Part shown: piece after piece, positions 6,789-14,932 of the stretch
Layout: every line of letters begins with the position of its first letter
How positions within the stretch are numbered: position 1 is the first letter of the stretch
Source: CAYVCG01 sp964449985
GTDB lineage: Bacteria > Bacillota > Clostridia > Lachnospirales > WRAX01
NCBI GenBank assembly: GCA_964449985.1
Contig: CAYVCG010000034.1
Coordinates: forward strand, 1 to 23,115
Direction: 5' to 3'
Length of the DNA: 23,115 nucleotides
The notes under the pieces: generated by a model
The model's database searches: none
What the model saw: the letters and a program-made list of their open reading frames with translations, nothing else
What the model was told of the DNA's origin: nothing
Program-made: the position numbers and the translations under genes

Positions 6789-8049
6789 AAATGTTTTAAA
6801 ATTTGAATATTTATCTTATGTAAAAAATAAGACATATATTATATCAACGGCGATTATTTTCTTAGTAATTGTTATTGCCTGCAATATACCAAACATATTT
6901 TCTGTGCTTAATTCACTCAGCCCGAGTTCGGAATATGAAACAGGTGTGGTTTCTGATAGCGCTGCCACAGAAGGAGACAAATCCCTTAAAGCCGCGATTT
7001 ATGACCCAAATGGCGATTATTCGGATGATATACTTAACAAATATTTTGGACAATATGAATGGACAAGGCTCACTAATAACGATCAAGCAACAATACAAAA
7101 TGACGTCATTTCAGAAAAGTATGATCTATGTCTTGAAATAAACGGCCTTGATTATACAATAACGCGAATGGGTTCTGGCTTAATGAGCTTTAATACTGCA
7201 AATTTTGATGGAATGATAAAAACGGTTTACCAAACAAAAGTGCTGGAAAACAAGGGTATTAGTCAAGCAGATATTGACGATATATTAAGCGTCTCTCCAA
7301 GAGCTAATTTTGTTTCTGTTGGTAAAGACATAACACAAACTTTTTGGGTTGGTTATGTTTTATTATTGGTGTTATACATGGCTGTTTTGCTTTATGGAAA
7401 ATATGTTATGACATCCGTTATTGTTGAAAAATCTTCTAAAACGATGGAATTGCTTATAACCTCTGTCAAACCTGTTCATTTAATTTTTGGTAAAGTCATT
7501 GGGGTTGGGCTTGCCGGGCTTACACAGTTTGTTATTTTGACTGGAACAGCTCTTATTACGTTAAACATAACAAAGGTATCATGGCTTGCATTCTCTCCGG
7601 AGATTGCGGGGATATTAAACCTTTCGACCGCAACGGGAACGCTTATTTACGCAGTAATATTCTTTTTGTTGGGATTCTTTATATATGCATTTTTGTTTGC
7701 CGGTTTTGCATCAACTGTAAGCCGCCAAGAGGAAGCTAATTCTGTTGTAACAATTCCTATGCTATTGTTCATAGGTGCATTTATGGTATCAATAATGAGC
7801 ATGACTGATGCAGGAGCTTCTTATGTAACAACGCTATCATATGTTCCGTTTTTCTCTCCGCTCGTTATGTTTATGCGGATTTGTATAACGGATGTTACAT
7901 TTGCTGAAATACTGATAGCAATAATAATAAACTTTGTCAGTGTTATTATCGTTGGTATTCTGAGCGCGAAGATATACAAAACAGGAGTTATGATGTATGG
8001 CAAGCCACCCAAAATACTTGATGTATTAAAGTATATAGTAAAGTCTTAG
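6775..8049 (+). CDS. ABC-2 type permease (NatB/YhaP type)
   Basis: This 424-residue permease is the partner of the upstream ATPase. It has an N-terminal membrane span (about residues 16-40), an outward domain of about 140 residues (to about 185), then five to six more spans. The conserved EKSSKTMELLITSVKP-x5-GK segment joins the second and third spans, as in PF12698 exporters. The start at ATG 6775 is preferred, 8 bases after GGCGGG; a GTG at 6766 has no room for a ribosome binding site. The start lies inside the ATPase gene, so translation is coupled. The large external loop is typical of NatB/YhaP and suggests a role in substrate capture. A strong terminator follows at 8071. Confidence 0.92.
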   Translation: MRQFKNVLKFEYLSYVKNKTYIISTAIIFLVIVIACNIPNIFSVLNSLSPSSEYETGVVSDSAATEGDKSLKAAIYDPNGDYSDDILNKYFGQYEWTRLTNNDQATIQNDVISEKYDLCLEINGLDYTITRMGSGLMSFNTANFDGMIKTVYQTKVLENKGISQADIDDILSVSPRANFVSVGKDITQTFWVGYVLLLVLYMAVLLYGKYVMTSVIVEKSSKTMELLITSVKPVHLIFGKVIGVGLAGLTQFVILTGTALITLNITKVSWLAFSPEIAGILNLSTATGTLIYAVIFFLLGFFIYAFLFAGFASTVSRQEEANSVVTIPMLLFIGAFMVSIMSMTDAGASYVTTLSYVPFFSPLVMFMRICITDVTFAEILIAIIINFVSVIIVGILSAKIYKTGVMMYGKPPKILDVLKYIVKS

Positions 8050-8070
8050 TTGTTATATATATAAATAAAG

Positions 8071-8106
8071 ATCGGTATAGTGTTGAAAGGCCTATACCGA
8101 TTTTTT
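8071..8106. terminator. Bidirectional terminator between convergent genes
   Basis: A perfect 10-bp stem, ATCGGTATAG (8071-8080) with CTATACCGAT (8092-8101), is followed by six T on plus. It ends the ABC exporter transcript and, from the other side, overlaps the last codons of the LysR gene, whose stop is at 8092. The minus-strand T tract is weaker (CTTTATTTATA). Confidence 0.85.
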
Positions 8107-9006
8107 CGTCTCTTTTTGATTATTATATACGCTGTGAAAATGATCAAACCAATTTAAATACTCTGTTTCGTGAATACTGTTTTTTAAATACACAAAATTA
8201 AACTCATGTTTTGCATTAAAATATGGGGTATTAATAGCACATAGCTTTCCGCTTATAAGCTCTTTTCTTGCAGCTGCTTTATACATAAACGATATTCCGC
8301 AATCGTCTTCGACAAGTAGCTTAATTGCATTTAGATTTCCCACTTCATAAATTTTTGAGAAGCTTTGGCAAGTTAAATTATGCTGTCTTAGAACCTGTTC
8401 AAAAACCTCCCTTGTTCCTGAACCATTTTCTCTAAGAATAAGGCACTGGCGCAATAACTCGTCTAATGATGCATTTTTGTTGGCTAACTCTGATTTCTTG
8501 GAACAGATTGCTATAAATTCTTCTTCGCTTATTAGCTTTGAAGCGTATTGTGCTTTATCAAAATAACCTTCTACTACTGCAAACTGAATTATACCATCCC
8601 GCAGTTTTTGAAGAAGCGTTTGTGTATTGTCAACCAGCATTGTAAAAGTCAGGCCTGGGTGATGTTGTATAAGTTTTTTTAAAATGACCGGCATAATGTA
8701 TTCCCCGATAGTAAGCGTTGCTCCAAACGTAACAGGAGCCTTATCTATATCTTGGCTGGCTAAAATATCTTTGATTCTAGATATATCAGCCTTCACAGCA
8801 ATTGTAAAATCATATAGTTTTTTCCCGCGTTCGGTTAAATTAAGCCGCCTATCTTTAAAACAAAACAACTTCCCGCCATAAATATTTTCCAAATGCTGAA
8901 TATGTTGTGTAACAGCTGGTTGGGTCATGTTTAGATGTTGTGCCGTTTTTGTATAATTCTTGATTTTGCATAAAGCTAAAAATGTTTCATGTCTAAAATC
9001 CAGCAT
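8092..9006 (-). CDS. LysR-family transcriptional regulator
   Basis: This 304-residue LysR-type regulator has an N-terminal winged helix-turn-helix (residues about 3-60, with YTKTAQHLNMTQPAVTQHIQ as the recognition unit) and a C-terminal periplasmic-binding-like effector domain starting near PVTFGATLTIGEYIMPVIL. ATG 9006 is chosen, 8 bases after AAGGA; two in-frame ATGs further upstream overlap or precede that site. It is divergent from the YeiH-type transporter with a 120-bp shared control region containing a TTTATTAT-N6-ATAATAAA palindrome. The same pairing (YeiE with YeiH) is known in enterobacteria, where YeiE responds to sulfur compounds such as sulfite. By position it most likely controls the transporter and itself. 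The effector here is unknown. Confidence 0.92.
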   Translation of the reverse strand: MLDFRHETFLALCKIKNYTKTAQHLNMTQPAVTQHIQHLENIYGGKLFCFKDRRLNLTERGKKLYDFTIAVKADISRIKDILASQDIDKAPVTFGATLTIGEYIMPVILKKLIQHHPGLTFTMLVDNTQTLLQKLRDGIIQFAVVEGYFDKAQYASKLISEEEFIAICSKKSELANKNASLDELLRQCLILRENGSGTREVFEQVLRQHNLTCQSFSKIYEVGNLNAIKLLVEDDCGISFMYKAAARKELISGKLCAINTPYFNAKHEFNFVYLKNSIHETEYLNWFDHFHSVYNNQKETKKSV

Positions 9007-9047
9007 GACAATCATCCTTATATTTAAGAAATTATTTATCATAAATT

Positions 9048-9069
9048 TTTATTATTGATTTATAATAAA
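9048..9069. promoter_or_regulatory. LysR-type operator palindrome
   Basis: TTTATTAT (9048-9055) and ATAATAAA (9062-9069) form perfect 8-bp arms around a 6-bp spacer, which contains the ATAAT-like T-Nx-A geometry of LysR boxes. It lies in the divergent region, about 50 bases before the predicted transporter transcription start, the usual place of a LysR recognition site. A looser copy, TTATCAT (9037-9043) with ATGATAA (9069-9075), flanks it. Confidence 0.6.
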
Positions 9070-9076
9070 TGATAAT

Positions 9077-9105
9077 TTGATTTTATCATGTGTGTGTTTT
9101 AAAAT
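9077..9105 (+). promoter_or_regulatory. Promoter of the YeiH-type gene
   Basis: TTGATT (9077-9082) and TAAAAT (9100-9105) are spaced 17 bases, a near-consensus sigma-A arrangement. Transcription would begin about 9112, shortly before the AAGGAG site and the ATG at 9127. The LysR palindrome is just upstream, in activator position. Confidence 0.55.
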
Positions 9106-9126
9106 CAATATAAGGAGATGAGATAA

Positions 9127-10155
9127 ATGATTTTAAATTTAATTAAAAAGTATTGGCTTGGTATTGTAATAACAATCGTTTTAGCGTATGTTGCTAATTT
9201 AATAAGCGGTTTTATACCGTATGGATTAATAAGTGGCGGGGTTTTCGCGCTTATTATAGGTATGCTAATTAATCCTATAATTTCAAAGCATAAATCCTTC
9301 ACACCTGGCATTACACTTGTTTCTAGGCAGGTGCTTAGGCTTTCGATTATATTAATGGGAATAACTCTTAGCTTTTCACAGGTTTTCCAGGTCGGAAAAT
9401 ATTCTATTATCGTTATGTGCTTTACATTGTTAGCGGCGTTTGGCGGAGGATATTTATTGGGTAAGCTGTTCGGCATGAATTGGAAACTGTCTGGCCTTAT
9501 ATCAGCCGGAACTGGTATATGCGGCGGTTCTGCTATAGCGGCGATAGCTCCATCCATAGATGCGAACGAAAGCGATATTGCTTATGCAATTTCAGCAACA
9601 TTTATATTTGATATTGTTATGGTAATACTTTTTCCCATAGCTGGGCGCTATTTAAACATGAGCGATATGGGGTTTGGTCTTTGGGCTGGAACAGCCGTTA
9701 ACGACACGTCTTCGGTTGTTGCCGCGGGATATGCGTTTTCTGATGCGGCCGGAGCATATTCTGTTATTGTTAAGCTAACAAGAACTTTGTCTATAATCCC
9801 TACTGTGCTTATTTTTTCTGCTATCAATCAAAGGCTTGAGATGAGGAAAAGCGACCAAAGCGCATCAGTAAAACGTAAAGTAGATATTAAAAAAATATTC
9901 CCATATTTTATTTTGTTATTTTTGGGTATGGTTTTTATTAGAAGTATTGGTATTGTTCCAGACGATATTAGCGTTAACATTGCTTCAGTGAGTAAATTTT
10001 TTATGGTTATGTCTCTTGGAGCTATTGGGCTTAAAACAAATTTCTATGAGGTTTCCAAATCCGGATTGAAGCCAATGATTCATGGATTTATTATTTCGGC
10101 GCTTGTTGTAGTTGTTTCGTTGCTTATTCAATTAGCTATGGGGCAAGTAAGTTAA
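9127..10155 (+). CDS. YeiH/UPF0324-family putative anion (sulfate) exporter
   Basis: This 342-residue polytopic membrane protein of the YeiH family (PF03601, Cons_hypoth698) has about ten hydrophobic spans. The family hallmark GTGICGGSAIAA is at residues about 129-140, followed by SIDANESDIAYAI, and WAGTAVNDTSSVVAAGYAF in the second half repeats the inverted-repeat architecture. Members are annotated as putative sulfate exporters; the substrate is not firmly established. The start at 9127 has AAGGAGATGAG about 8 bases upstream. It is divergent from a LysR regulator, as in many genomes, which suggests induction by an anionic sulfur compound. It is convergent with the next gene with only 13 bp between stop codons and no terminator visible, so the two transcripts probably overlap. 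Confidence 0.9.
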   Translation: MILNLIKKYWLGIVITIVLAYVANLISGFIPYGLISGGVFALIIGMLINPIISKHKSFTPGITLVSRQVLRLSIILMGITLSFSQVFQVGKYSIIVMCFTLLAAFGGGYLLGKLFGMNWKLSGLISAGTGICGGSAIAAIAPSIDANESDIAYAISATFIFDIVMVILFPIAGRYLNMSDMGFGLWAGTAVNDTSSVVAAGYAFSDAAGAYSVIVKLTRTLSIIPTVLIFSAINQRLEMRKSDQSASVKRKVDIKKIFPYFILLFLGMVFIRSIGIVPDDISVNIASVSKFFMVMSLGAIGLKTNFYEVSKSGLKPMIHGFIISALVVVVSLLIQLAMGQVS

Positions 10156-10168
10156 TATTACAGTATTC

Positions 10169-11824
10169 CTAGGCTTTAAAGTCAAACGTATGAATCTTGG
10201 ATTGAGACGATGCTGATTCATCAAAAATAGGTTCATCATCAGTCAAATTAAACGGCTCAGATATATTCTTGTAGGCGCACGACATAAGCTCTAGTTTTGC
10301 TTGTTTTAGTCCGATATCGAGCATATTAATGTTGGACTTTATTAAATTTTCGATTTCGGCGGTTTCAATGCGGAATTGGCAATTTATTTTGCTTCCGGAT
10401 TTCTGTATATAAGTTTCCATATGGCCAAGGTTTAATAAATCTAAAGCAATCAAAGCGCTTTCAGAATATCCCGAGCCTTTCATTGATTTTTTTGTATGAT
10501 CGCGTTTAAAAACAAAAAGCTCAGCATTAACCTGTTGATTGTTAACGCTTATTGGTATCTGAACATAAGCGGCATTGTTTTTGACAGCGTTTAAAAAATT
10601 TAAGTTTTTATTTATGTCATCAGCTACGGATTGCAGCTTCGTTGTATTAACGGCAACATGCTTAATAAGCTCTTGCTTTATAGACGAAGTTGCTTCTTTT
10701 ATGTTGTTTAAAAGCTTATTAATAGTCTTTGGGTCGGATTCATCTGGCTTTATCATAAGTTTCTTCACGATAGTTTCCTTAATCTGTTTTGTATTATCAA
10801 TTGTGCTTTTTTCTATAACTTCTCCAGACATAATGGTTTTTGCCTGTTTTAATTGAGGAGAATTCTCTCCAAATGTTTGCTTTACCAGTTCAATAATATC
10901 CTTTGTTCCTAATATATCCGCAACATTTTCGGCATTTACTAATGCTGTTGTTGGCGCTTGTGGGTTCGATTGCGCCGCAAAGGTTTTTACTATATTGCCT
11001 ATGGCCTGCCTTAGCTGTTGTGCATTCCCGTTATTATCAAATATTTGCCCCAATGTGTTTGTAAGATTATCTTTGGATTGGGCAACGGCATTTTTGAGCA
11101 GCAAAACGGTTTCGGCTGTTTGAAGGATTTGCTCGAATGCTTCAGGATTGGTTTTGACTATTTCTGTGGCTTGTTGCATAACGCCTTCCGGCTGTTTTAA
11201 TATTAGTTCCGAAAGAACTCGATTTATAAAGCTGTTTTCAACAACCTGCTTTTGGGTAGAAGTAGTTTCAATATTTAATGATTTAAGCTGTGTGGACAAT
11301 TCATCAGGACTATTCCCAACTAATTTACTTATCAACGTATTTTTAAGCTCAGTGTTATCTAAGTTTAAGATCTCATCCACAAGGGATTCAATCTGTTTAG
11401 AAAGGCTTATGTTTTTATCTGTATAACCGTTTATCATTTCGGCATTCGTCTTTAAAACCGGCAAATCATTTTTTATAAAAAATAAAGCTTTGTTTACATC
11501 GCCATCCATAAGCTTTAATGCTTGATTCATCATAGCAACATTCTCTTTACTAATGGGGAAACCTGATGATATTAAAGCCTGTACTATTTTCATAGTCTCA
11601 GGGGTAACCTTAAACCCGGCAAGCTTTAGCATATCTGCAAGGATTCCATCGGTTTTGAATGGTATATCTATGTTTTGGCCGTTTTCTAGGCTCACAGAAA
11701 CAGCTTTATCTAAATTCGAATCCATTGATTTTGCAAGAGCTATATCTTCATTTCCACGCCTTATCGCGTTATTTAGGTTTGCGTTTGTTTGATTTGCAAT
11801 CTTGTTCAGTTCGGGTATTTCCAA
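10169..11824 (-). CDS. Large protein with FliK-like C-terminal domain (DUF6240-like)
   Basis: This is a 551-residue hydrophilic protein without signal peptide or membrane span. The start is TTG 11824, supported by AAAGGAG 9 bases upstream; no in-frame ATG occurs before residue 34. Residues 1-380 are mostly helical and Asn/Gln/Lys-rich. The C-terminal part (about 405-520) resembles the flagellar hook-length control fold: IALDLLNLGHMETYIQK corresponds to the L-P-x-x-L-G-x-v-x-v core, and the rest reads like the following strand-helix repeat. Clostridial proteins of this layout are annotated DUF6240. No flagellar gene lies nearby, so a flagellar or other length-control role is inference. A weak sigma-28-like site lies upstream (11860-11887). 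Confidence 0.75.
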   Translation of the reverse strand: MEIPELNKIANQTNANLNNAIRRGNEDIALAKSMDSNLDKAVSVSLENGQNIDIPFKTDGILADMLKLAGFKVTPETMKIVQALISSGFPISKENVAMMNQALKLMDGDVNKALFFIKNDLPVLKTNAEMINGYTDKNISLSKQIESLVDEILNLDNTELKNTLISKLVGNSPDELSTQLKSLNIETTSTQKQVVENSFINRVLSELILKQPEGVMQQATEIVKTNPEAFEQILQTAETVLLLKNAVAQSKDNLTNTLGQIFDNNGNAQQLRQAIGNIVKTFAAQSNPQAPTTALVNAENVADILGTKDIIELVKQTFGENSPQLKQAKTIMSGEVIEKSTIDNTKQIKETIVKKLMIKPDESDPKTINKLLNNIKEATSSIKQELIKHVAVNTTKLQSVADDINKNLNFLNAVKNNAAYVQIPISVNNQQVNAELFVFKRDHTKKSMKGSGYSESALIALDLLNLGHMETYIQKSGSKINCQFRIETAEIENLIKSNINMLDIGLKQAKLELMSCAYKNISEPFNLTDDEPIFDESASSQSKIHTFDFKA

Positions 11825-11859
11825 AATAAGGCGCTCCTTTCATAAACGTATTTTTAATA

Positions 11860-11887
11860 GTATCGTCATAACGCTAAACTTTCTTGA
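11860..11887 (-). promoter_or_regulatory. Possible sigma-28 (motility) promoter
   Basis: On minus, TCAA (11887-11884), a 16-base spacer and GACGATAC (11867-11860) resemble the flagellar sigma consensus TAAA-N15-GCCGATAT (6 of 8 bases in the -10). It lies 36 bases before the TTG start of the FliK-like gene. Short consensus; weak on its own. Confidence 0.3.
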
Positions 11888-11971
11888 AAATTATTAAAAT
11901 AATACATTAAATAAGCTCTTTTATTTTCTCAATTTTTATCAAATCTATCATTTAACAGAAGTTACATATAT

Positions 11972-12000
11972 TTGACAAACAGCAATCAATAATGTATATT
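11972..12000 (+). promoter_or_regulatory. Strong sigma-A promoter of the glycolipid operon
   Basis: A perfect -35 TTGACA (11972-11977), a 17-base spacer and -10 TATATT (11995-12000) give a near-consensus promoter. Transcription would start about 12007 and leave a leader of about 165 nt before the ATG at 12172. The 11825-12171 intergenic region otherwise holds only the two inverted repeats listed below and the minus-strand control region of the FliK-like gene. Confidence 0.75.
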
Positions 12001-12026
12001 AATTCTGGATAAAACATTTGTCCAAT

Positions 12027-12048
12027 ATAAAACATACTTATGTTTTAT
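12027..12048 (+). promoter_or_regulatory. Perfect inverted repeat in the leader
   Basis: ATAAAACATA (12027-12036) and TATGTTTTAT (12039-12048) are exact 10-bp arms with a CT centre. A partial copy, ATAAAACAT, lies at 12009-12017. The near-zero spacer is more like a protein-binding operator than an RNA hairpin. It sits about 20 bases downstream of the predicted transcription start, a repressor position. Confidence 0.55.
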
Positions 12049-12061
12049 TGCGTATATAATA

Positions 12062-12094
12062 ATATATACGACGAATTATATGCGTCGTATATAT
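12062..12094 (+). promoter_or_regulatory. Perfect 12-bp stem-loop in the leader
   Basis: ATATATACGACG (12062-12073) pairs exactly with CGTCGTATATAT (12083-12094) around a 9-base loop. The GC-containing half is next to the loop and no T run follows, so it is not a standard terminator. It could be an operator, an RNase or protein-binding site, or a stabilising 5' structure of the glycolipid mRNA. Confidence 0.6.
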
Positions 12095-12171
12095 ATTTAG
12101 AATTTTGATTTATTTTATGTATTGTATTCATTTTTCGGCATAGCCCGAATAAAAAACGAAGGAGAGATTTT

Positions 12172-13233
12172 ATGCCGACAATTAACATGCGGTCGTCTGC
12201 TCACACGGTTAAAGGCCAGGGAGTTGCTTCATGCTATGAAGAACAAGTGAATCTGGTTAAAAACGGATTGCCTGAGAGCTTTAAAATATATGAAAACGCT
12301 TCAAAAATCTGTGATATTATGCATTATCATACAGTTAATTTACGCTATTATATTGAAAGACTTATTCGGGGTAGAAAGGCTATAAATGTCGGTTATGTGC
12401 ATTTTCTTCCGGATACAGTGGATGATAGTTTAAAGCTTAATTGGCTTTATAAAAAAGCTTTTTATAAATACCTGATTCATTTTTATAATAGTATGGATTA
12501 TCTCGTTACTGTTAACCCATGCATTATAGAGAAAATCAAAAATTATGATTTGAATAGACCAAAGCTTTTATGTATTCCAAACTTTGTTTCTAAAAAGAAC
12601 TTTTTTGCTATGGACAAGGCAGAAATACCAAAGTTGCGTGAAAAGTTTGGTTTTGATAAGGACAAATTCATTGTTTTTGGCGCTGGCCAGCTTCAAACAA
12701 GAAAGGGTATTTTTGATTTTGTTGAAACGGCAAAGAAAACGCCGAATGTTCAATATATTTGGGCGGGCGGATTTTCATTCGGCAAAATAACGGATGGTTA
12801 TGAAGAGATTAAAAAGCTTGTCGAAAACCCTCCGGAGAATGTAAAATTCATTGGCATTGTTGATAGGGATCAAATGAATGCGTTGTATAACGCTTGTGAT
12901 ATTATGTTTCTCCCATCTTTTGACGAACTGTTCCCGATGACTATTCTGGAGGCAATATCTTGTGAAAAGCCGATTTTGCTTCGTGATATAGATATTTATA
13001 AGGGCATATTGTCTAACCATTATTTAAGAGCAACTGATACAGACGGATTCGCCCGGGAAATTGTTGAATTGAGTAAAAATCCTGATTTATATGAAAAATG
13101 GAGCAAAGAATCCGCTGAGGCAAGCAAAAAATACAGCGAAGAAGGCGCTCTTAAAATGTGGGAAGATTTTTATACATCAGCTTATAATAAAAAACATACA
13201 GATAAAGTAGTCGTAACGGAAGGTAGCCTATAA
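12172..13233 (+). CDS. GT4-family glycosyltransferase, likely diacylglycerol glucosyltransferase
   Basis: This 353-residue GT-B glycosyltransferase has an unusual short N-terminus, INMRSSAHTVKGQGVASCYE, characteristic of Firmicute glycolipid synthases (S-x-x-x-V-K-G-Q-G-V) that move glucose from UDP-glucose to diacylglycerol. The C-terminal half carries the GT4 donor site: FGAGQLQTRKGIFDFVE, then DELFPMTILEAISC with the E-x7-E motif. Basic, aromatic-rich segments around residues 60-110 fit a membrane-associated enzyme. The start has GAAGGAGAG about 9 bases upstream. The next gene, 4 bp after its stop, is an LPG_synthase_TM-type membrane protein, a common pairing in glycolipid or lipoteichoic-anchor loci. 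The exact acceptor is inferred; a capsule or teichoic glycosyltransferase is the main alternative. The operon has a strong promoter and a structured leader. Confidence 0.85.
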   Translation: MPTINMRSSAHTVKGQGVASCYEEQVNLVKNGLPESFKIYENASKICDIMHYHTVNLRYYIERLIRGRKAINVGYVHFLPDTVDDSLKLNWLYKKAFYKYLIHFYNSMDYLVTVNPCIIEKIKNYDLNRPKLLCIPNFVSKKNFFAMDKAEIPKLREKFGFDKDKFIVFGAGQLQTRKGIFDFVETAKKTPNVQYIWAGGFSFGKITDGYEEIKKLVENPPENVKFIGIVDRDQMNALYNACDIMFLPSFDELFPMTILEAISCEKPILLRDIDIYKGILSNHYLRATDTDGFAREIVELSKNPDLYEKWSKESAEASKKYSEEGALKMWEDFYTSAYNKKHTDKVVVTEGSL

Positions 13234-13237
13234 TACT

Positions 13238-14223
13238 ATGAAAAATTTCGTTAAGAAGAACTGGTTCGGCCTTTTAACAATCACTGTTTCATTGGCCGCG
13301 CTAATCATAGCGATATTTGTTTCCGGAAACCGAGAAGATTTTTTTAATGCGGTTAAACATCTTGATAAAATGTGGATGTTGGCGGCTTTTGCTGTTATCA
13401 TTATTTATTGGATGTTGGACGCTTTGGTGCTAAATATTATTACAAGCATCAAATATAAAAAATATAAATTTCGAAAATCCTTTCAAACCGGGATGATAGG
13501 GCTGTTATACAGCGCGCTAACGCCGTTTGCCACAGGCGGCCAGCCAATGCAGATTTATGAAATGACGAAGACGGGGATTTTGGCCGGAGATGCCGGATCA
13601 ATTATCACTGTTAAATCAATCATATATCAGACTGTTATGACATTTTATGCAGTTTTTGTTTTTATCTTTTCCAGCAGCTTTTTTTTGAAACAGATTGATA
13701 ACTTTGTTTTTTTTATGATATGGGGCTTTTTGTCAAATATCCTATTTATTTCAGTTGTGGTTTTTATTTGTTTCAAGCAGAAGTTTACAAAAAGTTGCGC
13801 CAGGCTGATTATATTATTCTTATCTAAAATCAGGATTATAAAAAATTTTGATAATGCTTTGGAAAAGACATATGATCAGATGAAGATTTTTCATGATTCT
13901 GTATTGTCATTAAAAGGCAATGTGCCTGAAATAATTAAGGCAATTGTTGTCAGCATTGCTCAGCTTACATTCTTTTATGCAATACCATACTGTATTTATA
14001 GAGGATTTCATTTGTCTGATGCCAGCCTATTTTTGATTATAGCTGCAAATTCTCTTATCTCTATGATAGCTGCTTTTTTCCCGCTGCCAGGTGCTACAGG
14101 AGCAGCAGAGGGAAGCTTTTATCTGTTTTTCTCAATGTTCTTTACAAAAAAGCTGGTGCTATTCGCGACTCTTATTTGGAGAGTGGTTACGTATTATTCC
14201 TGCATAATATGCGGAGTAGGCGT
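13238..14223 (+). CDS. LPG_synthase_TM/UPF0104 membrane protein, 3' end lost in gap
   Basis: The 328 residues before the N run form a polytopic membrane protein of the PF03706 family (lysylphosphatidylglycerol synthase TM region; YbhN/AglD-like). Seven to eight hydrophobic spans are visible. Family landmarks are TPFATGGQPMQIYEMTKTG (about 91-109) and FFPLPGATGAAEGSFY (about 282-297), a version of the P-x-P-G-x-x-G-x-x-E motif. No soluble aminoacyl-transferase domain is present at the break and the usual stand-alone length is about 330-350, so only a few tens of residues are probably missing. Start: ATG 13238, 4 bases after the stop of the glycosyltransferase. The ribosome binding site (GGAAGG) is about 13 bases away, so translational coupling is likely. 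A lipid-flipping or glycolipid-handling role is inferred. Confidence 0.85.
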
Positions 14224-14323
14224 NNNNNNNNNNNNNNNNNNNNNNNNNNNNNNNNNNNNNNNNNNNNNNNNNNNNNNNNNNNNNNNNNNNNNNNNNNNNN
14301 NNNNNNNNNNNNNNNNNNNNNNN
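14224..14323. other. 100-N scaffold gap
   Basis: Exactly 100 N, a conventional placeholder of unknown true length. It removes the 3' end of the LPG_synthase_TM gene and possibly more. The order across it is set only by the assembler. Confidence 0.98.
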
Positions 14324-14346
14324 AATGCCGCCTGCTTTCTTAAATT

Positions 14347-14371
14347 AACGCACTTTGAAGGGCGTTTTTTT
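14347..14371 (+). terminator. Intrinsic terminator right after the gap
   Basis: AACGC (14347-14351) pairs with GCGTT (14362-14366), with inner CTT/AAG, followed by seven T. It ends a plus-strand transcript whose gene lies in the gap, consistent with the glycolipid operon ending there. Confidence 0.65.
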
Positions 14372-14430
14372 GTTGTCTAAGCAAAATAAAAAGCAGTTGC
14401 TTTAACTTCTATGCGCTTATAAAGCTTGTC

Positions 14431-14457
14431 ACACTTTTTAAAAAGCTGCATATATTA
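14431..14457 (+). promoter_or_regulatory. Possible sigma-K-type promoter of the 88-aa gene
   Basis: AC (14431-14432), 16 bases, then CATATATTA (14449-14457) match the mother-cell sigma-K pattern AC-N16/17-CATAnnnTA. It lies about 50 bases before the GTG at 14508. An alternative sigma-A reading (TTGTCA with TATATT) needs a 19-base spacer. The consensus is short, so chance matches occur. Confidence 0.35.
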
Positions 14458-14507
14458 AATTGTACAGGCTAGTACACACAATATTAATTTAGAAAGGGGG
14501 TAAAATT

Positions 14508-14774
14508 GTGGGTTGGTCACGCAATGAAGTTAACGAATTAATAGCGAAACATGACATTCTTTGTAGAGTTAGTAACGGTAGCGACTTGATCAGTGAAAGA
14601 TATGATTTTGAAGCTATCAAAGAGATCCGTAAGGGTTTAGCCGACATTACTAAAGCTCTGAGAGATATCGAAAAAGGTATTATCTATGAAGGTATAGGTG
14701 ATGTCAAAGAGGGTATAAGGAATACTGAGGAAGGCCTAAGAGATATTATTTGGGCTGTAAATAATATTTTTTAA
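14508..14774 (+). CDS. Heptad-repeat small protein of unknown function (88 aa)
   Basis: This is an 88-residue soluble protein. The start is GTG 14508 with a strong AAAGGGGGT about 6 bases upstream. From residue 43 a small residue plus an aliphatic recur every seven: GL(43), AL(50), GI(57), then after a 5-residue step GI(62), GI(69), GL(76), AV(83). Each unit reads roughly [G/A]-[L/I]-x-D-[I/V]-x-K/E. This predicts a tightly packed amphipathic coiled coil with Gly/Ala at the core position. The N-terminal 35 residues (MGWSRNEVNELIAKHDILCR...) look like a separate helix. No signal peptide or family is recognised. It stands alone between a terminator and a gene-poor stretch, with a possible sporulation-type promoter. 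Confidence 0.75.
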   Translation: MGWSRNEVNELIAKHDILCRVSNGSDLISERYDFEAIKEIRKGLADITKALRDIEKGIIYEGIGDVKEGIRNTEEGLRDIIWAVNNIF

Positions 14775-14932
14775 TAATTACAATTAGATTAGTTTTTATG
14801 CATAAACTTATCCTCCTTATACGATAAAGTAGAGCATTTGGTTTTTAGTAAAATTCAGTCTTAATATATAACGAAATCATTTGTAAATTATAAGATAAGA
14901 TTTATATGCACCAAACCTTATACTAACTGATA

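Noticed and set aside
9105..9557. 150-codon minus-strand frame under the YeiH-type gene
   Set aside because: Antisense shadow of a clear membrane-protein gene; Pro/Ile-rich, without a ribosome binding site or recognisable domain.
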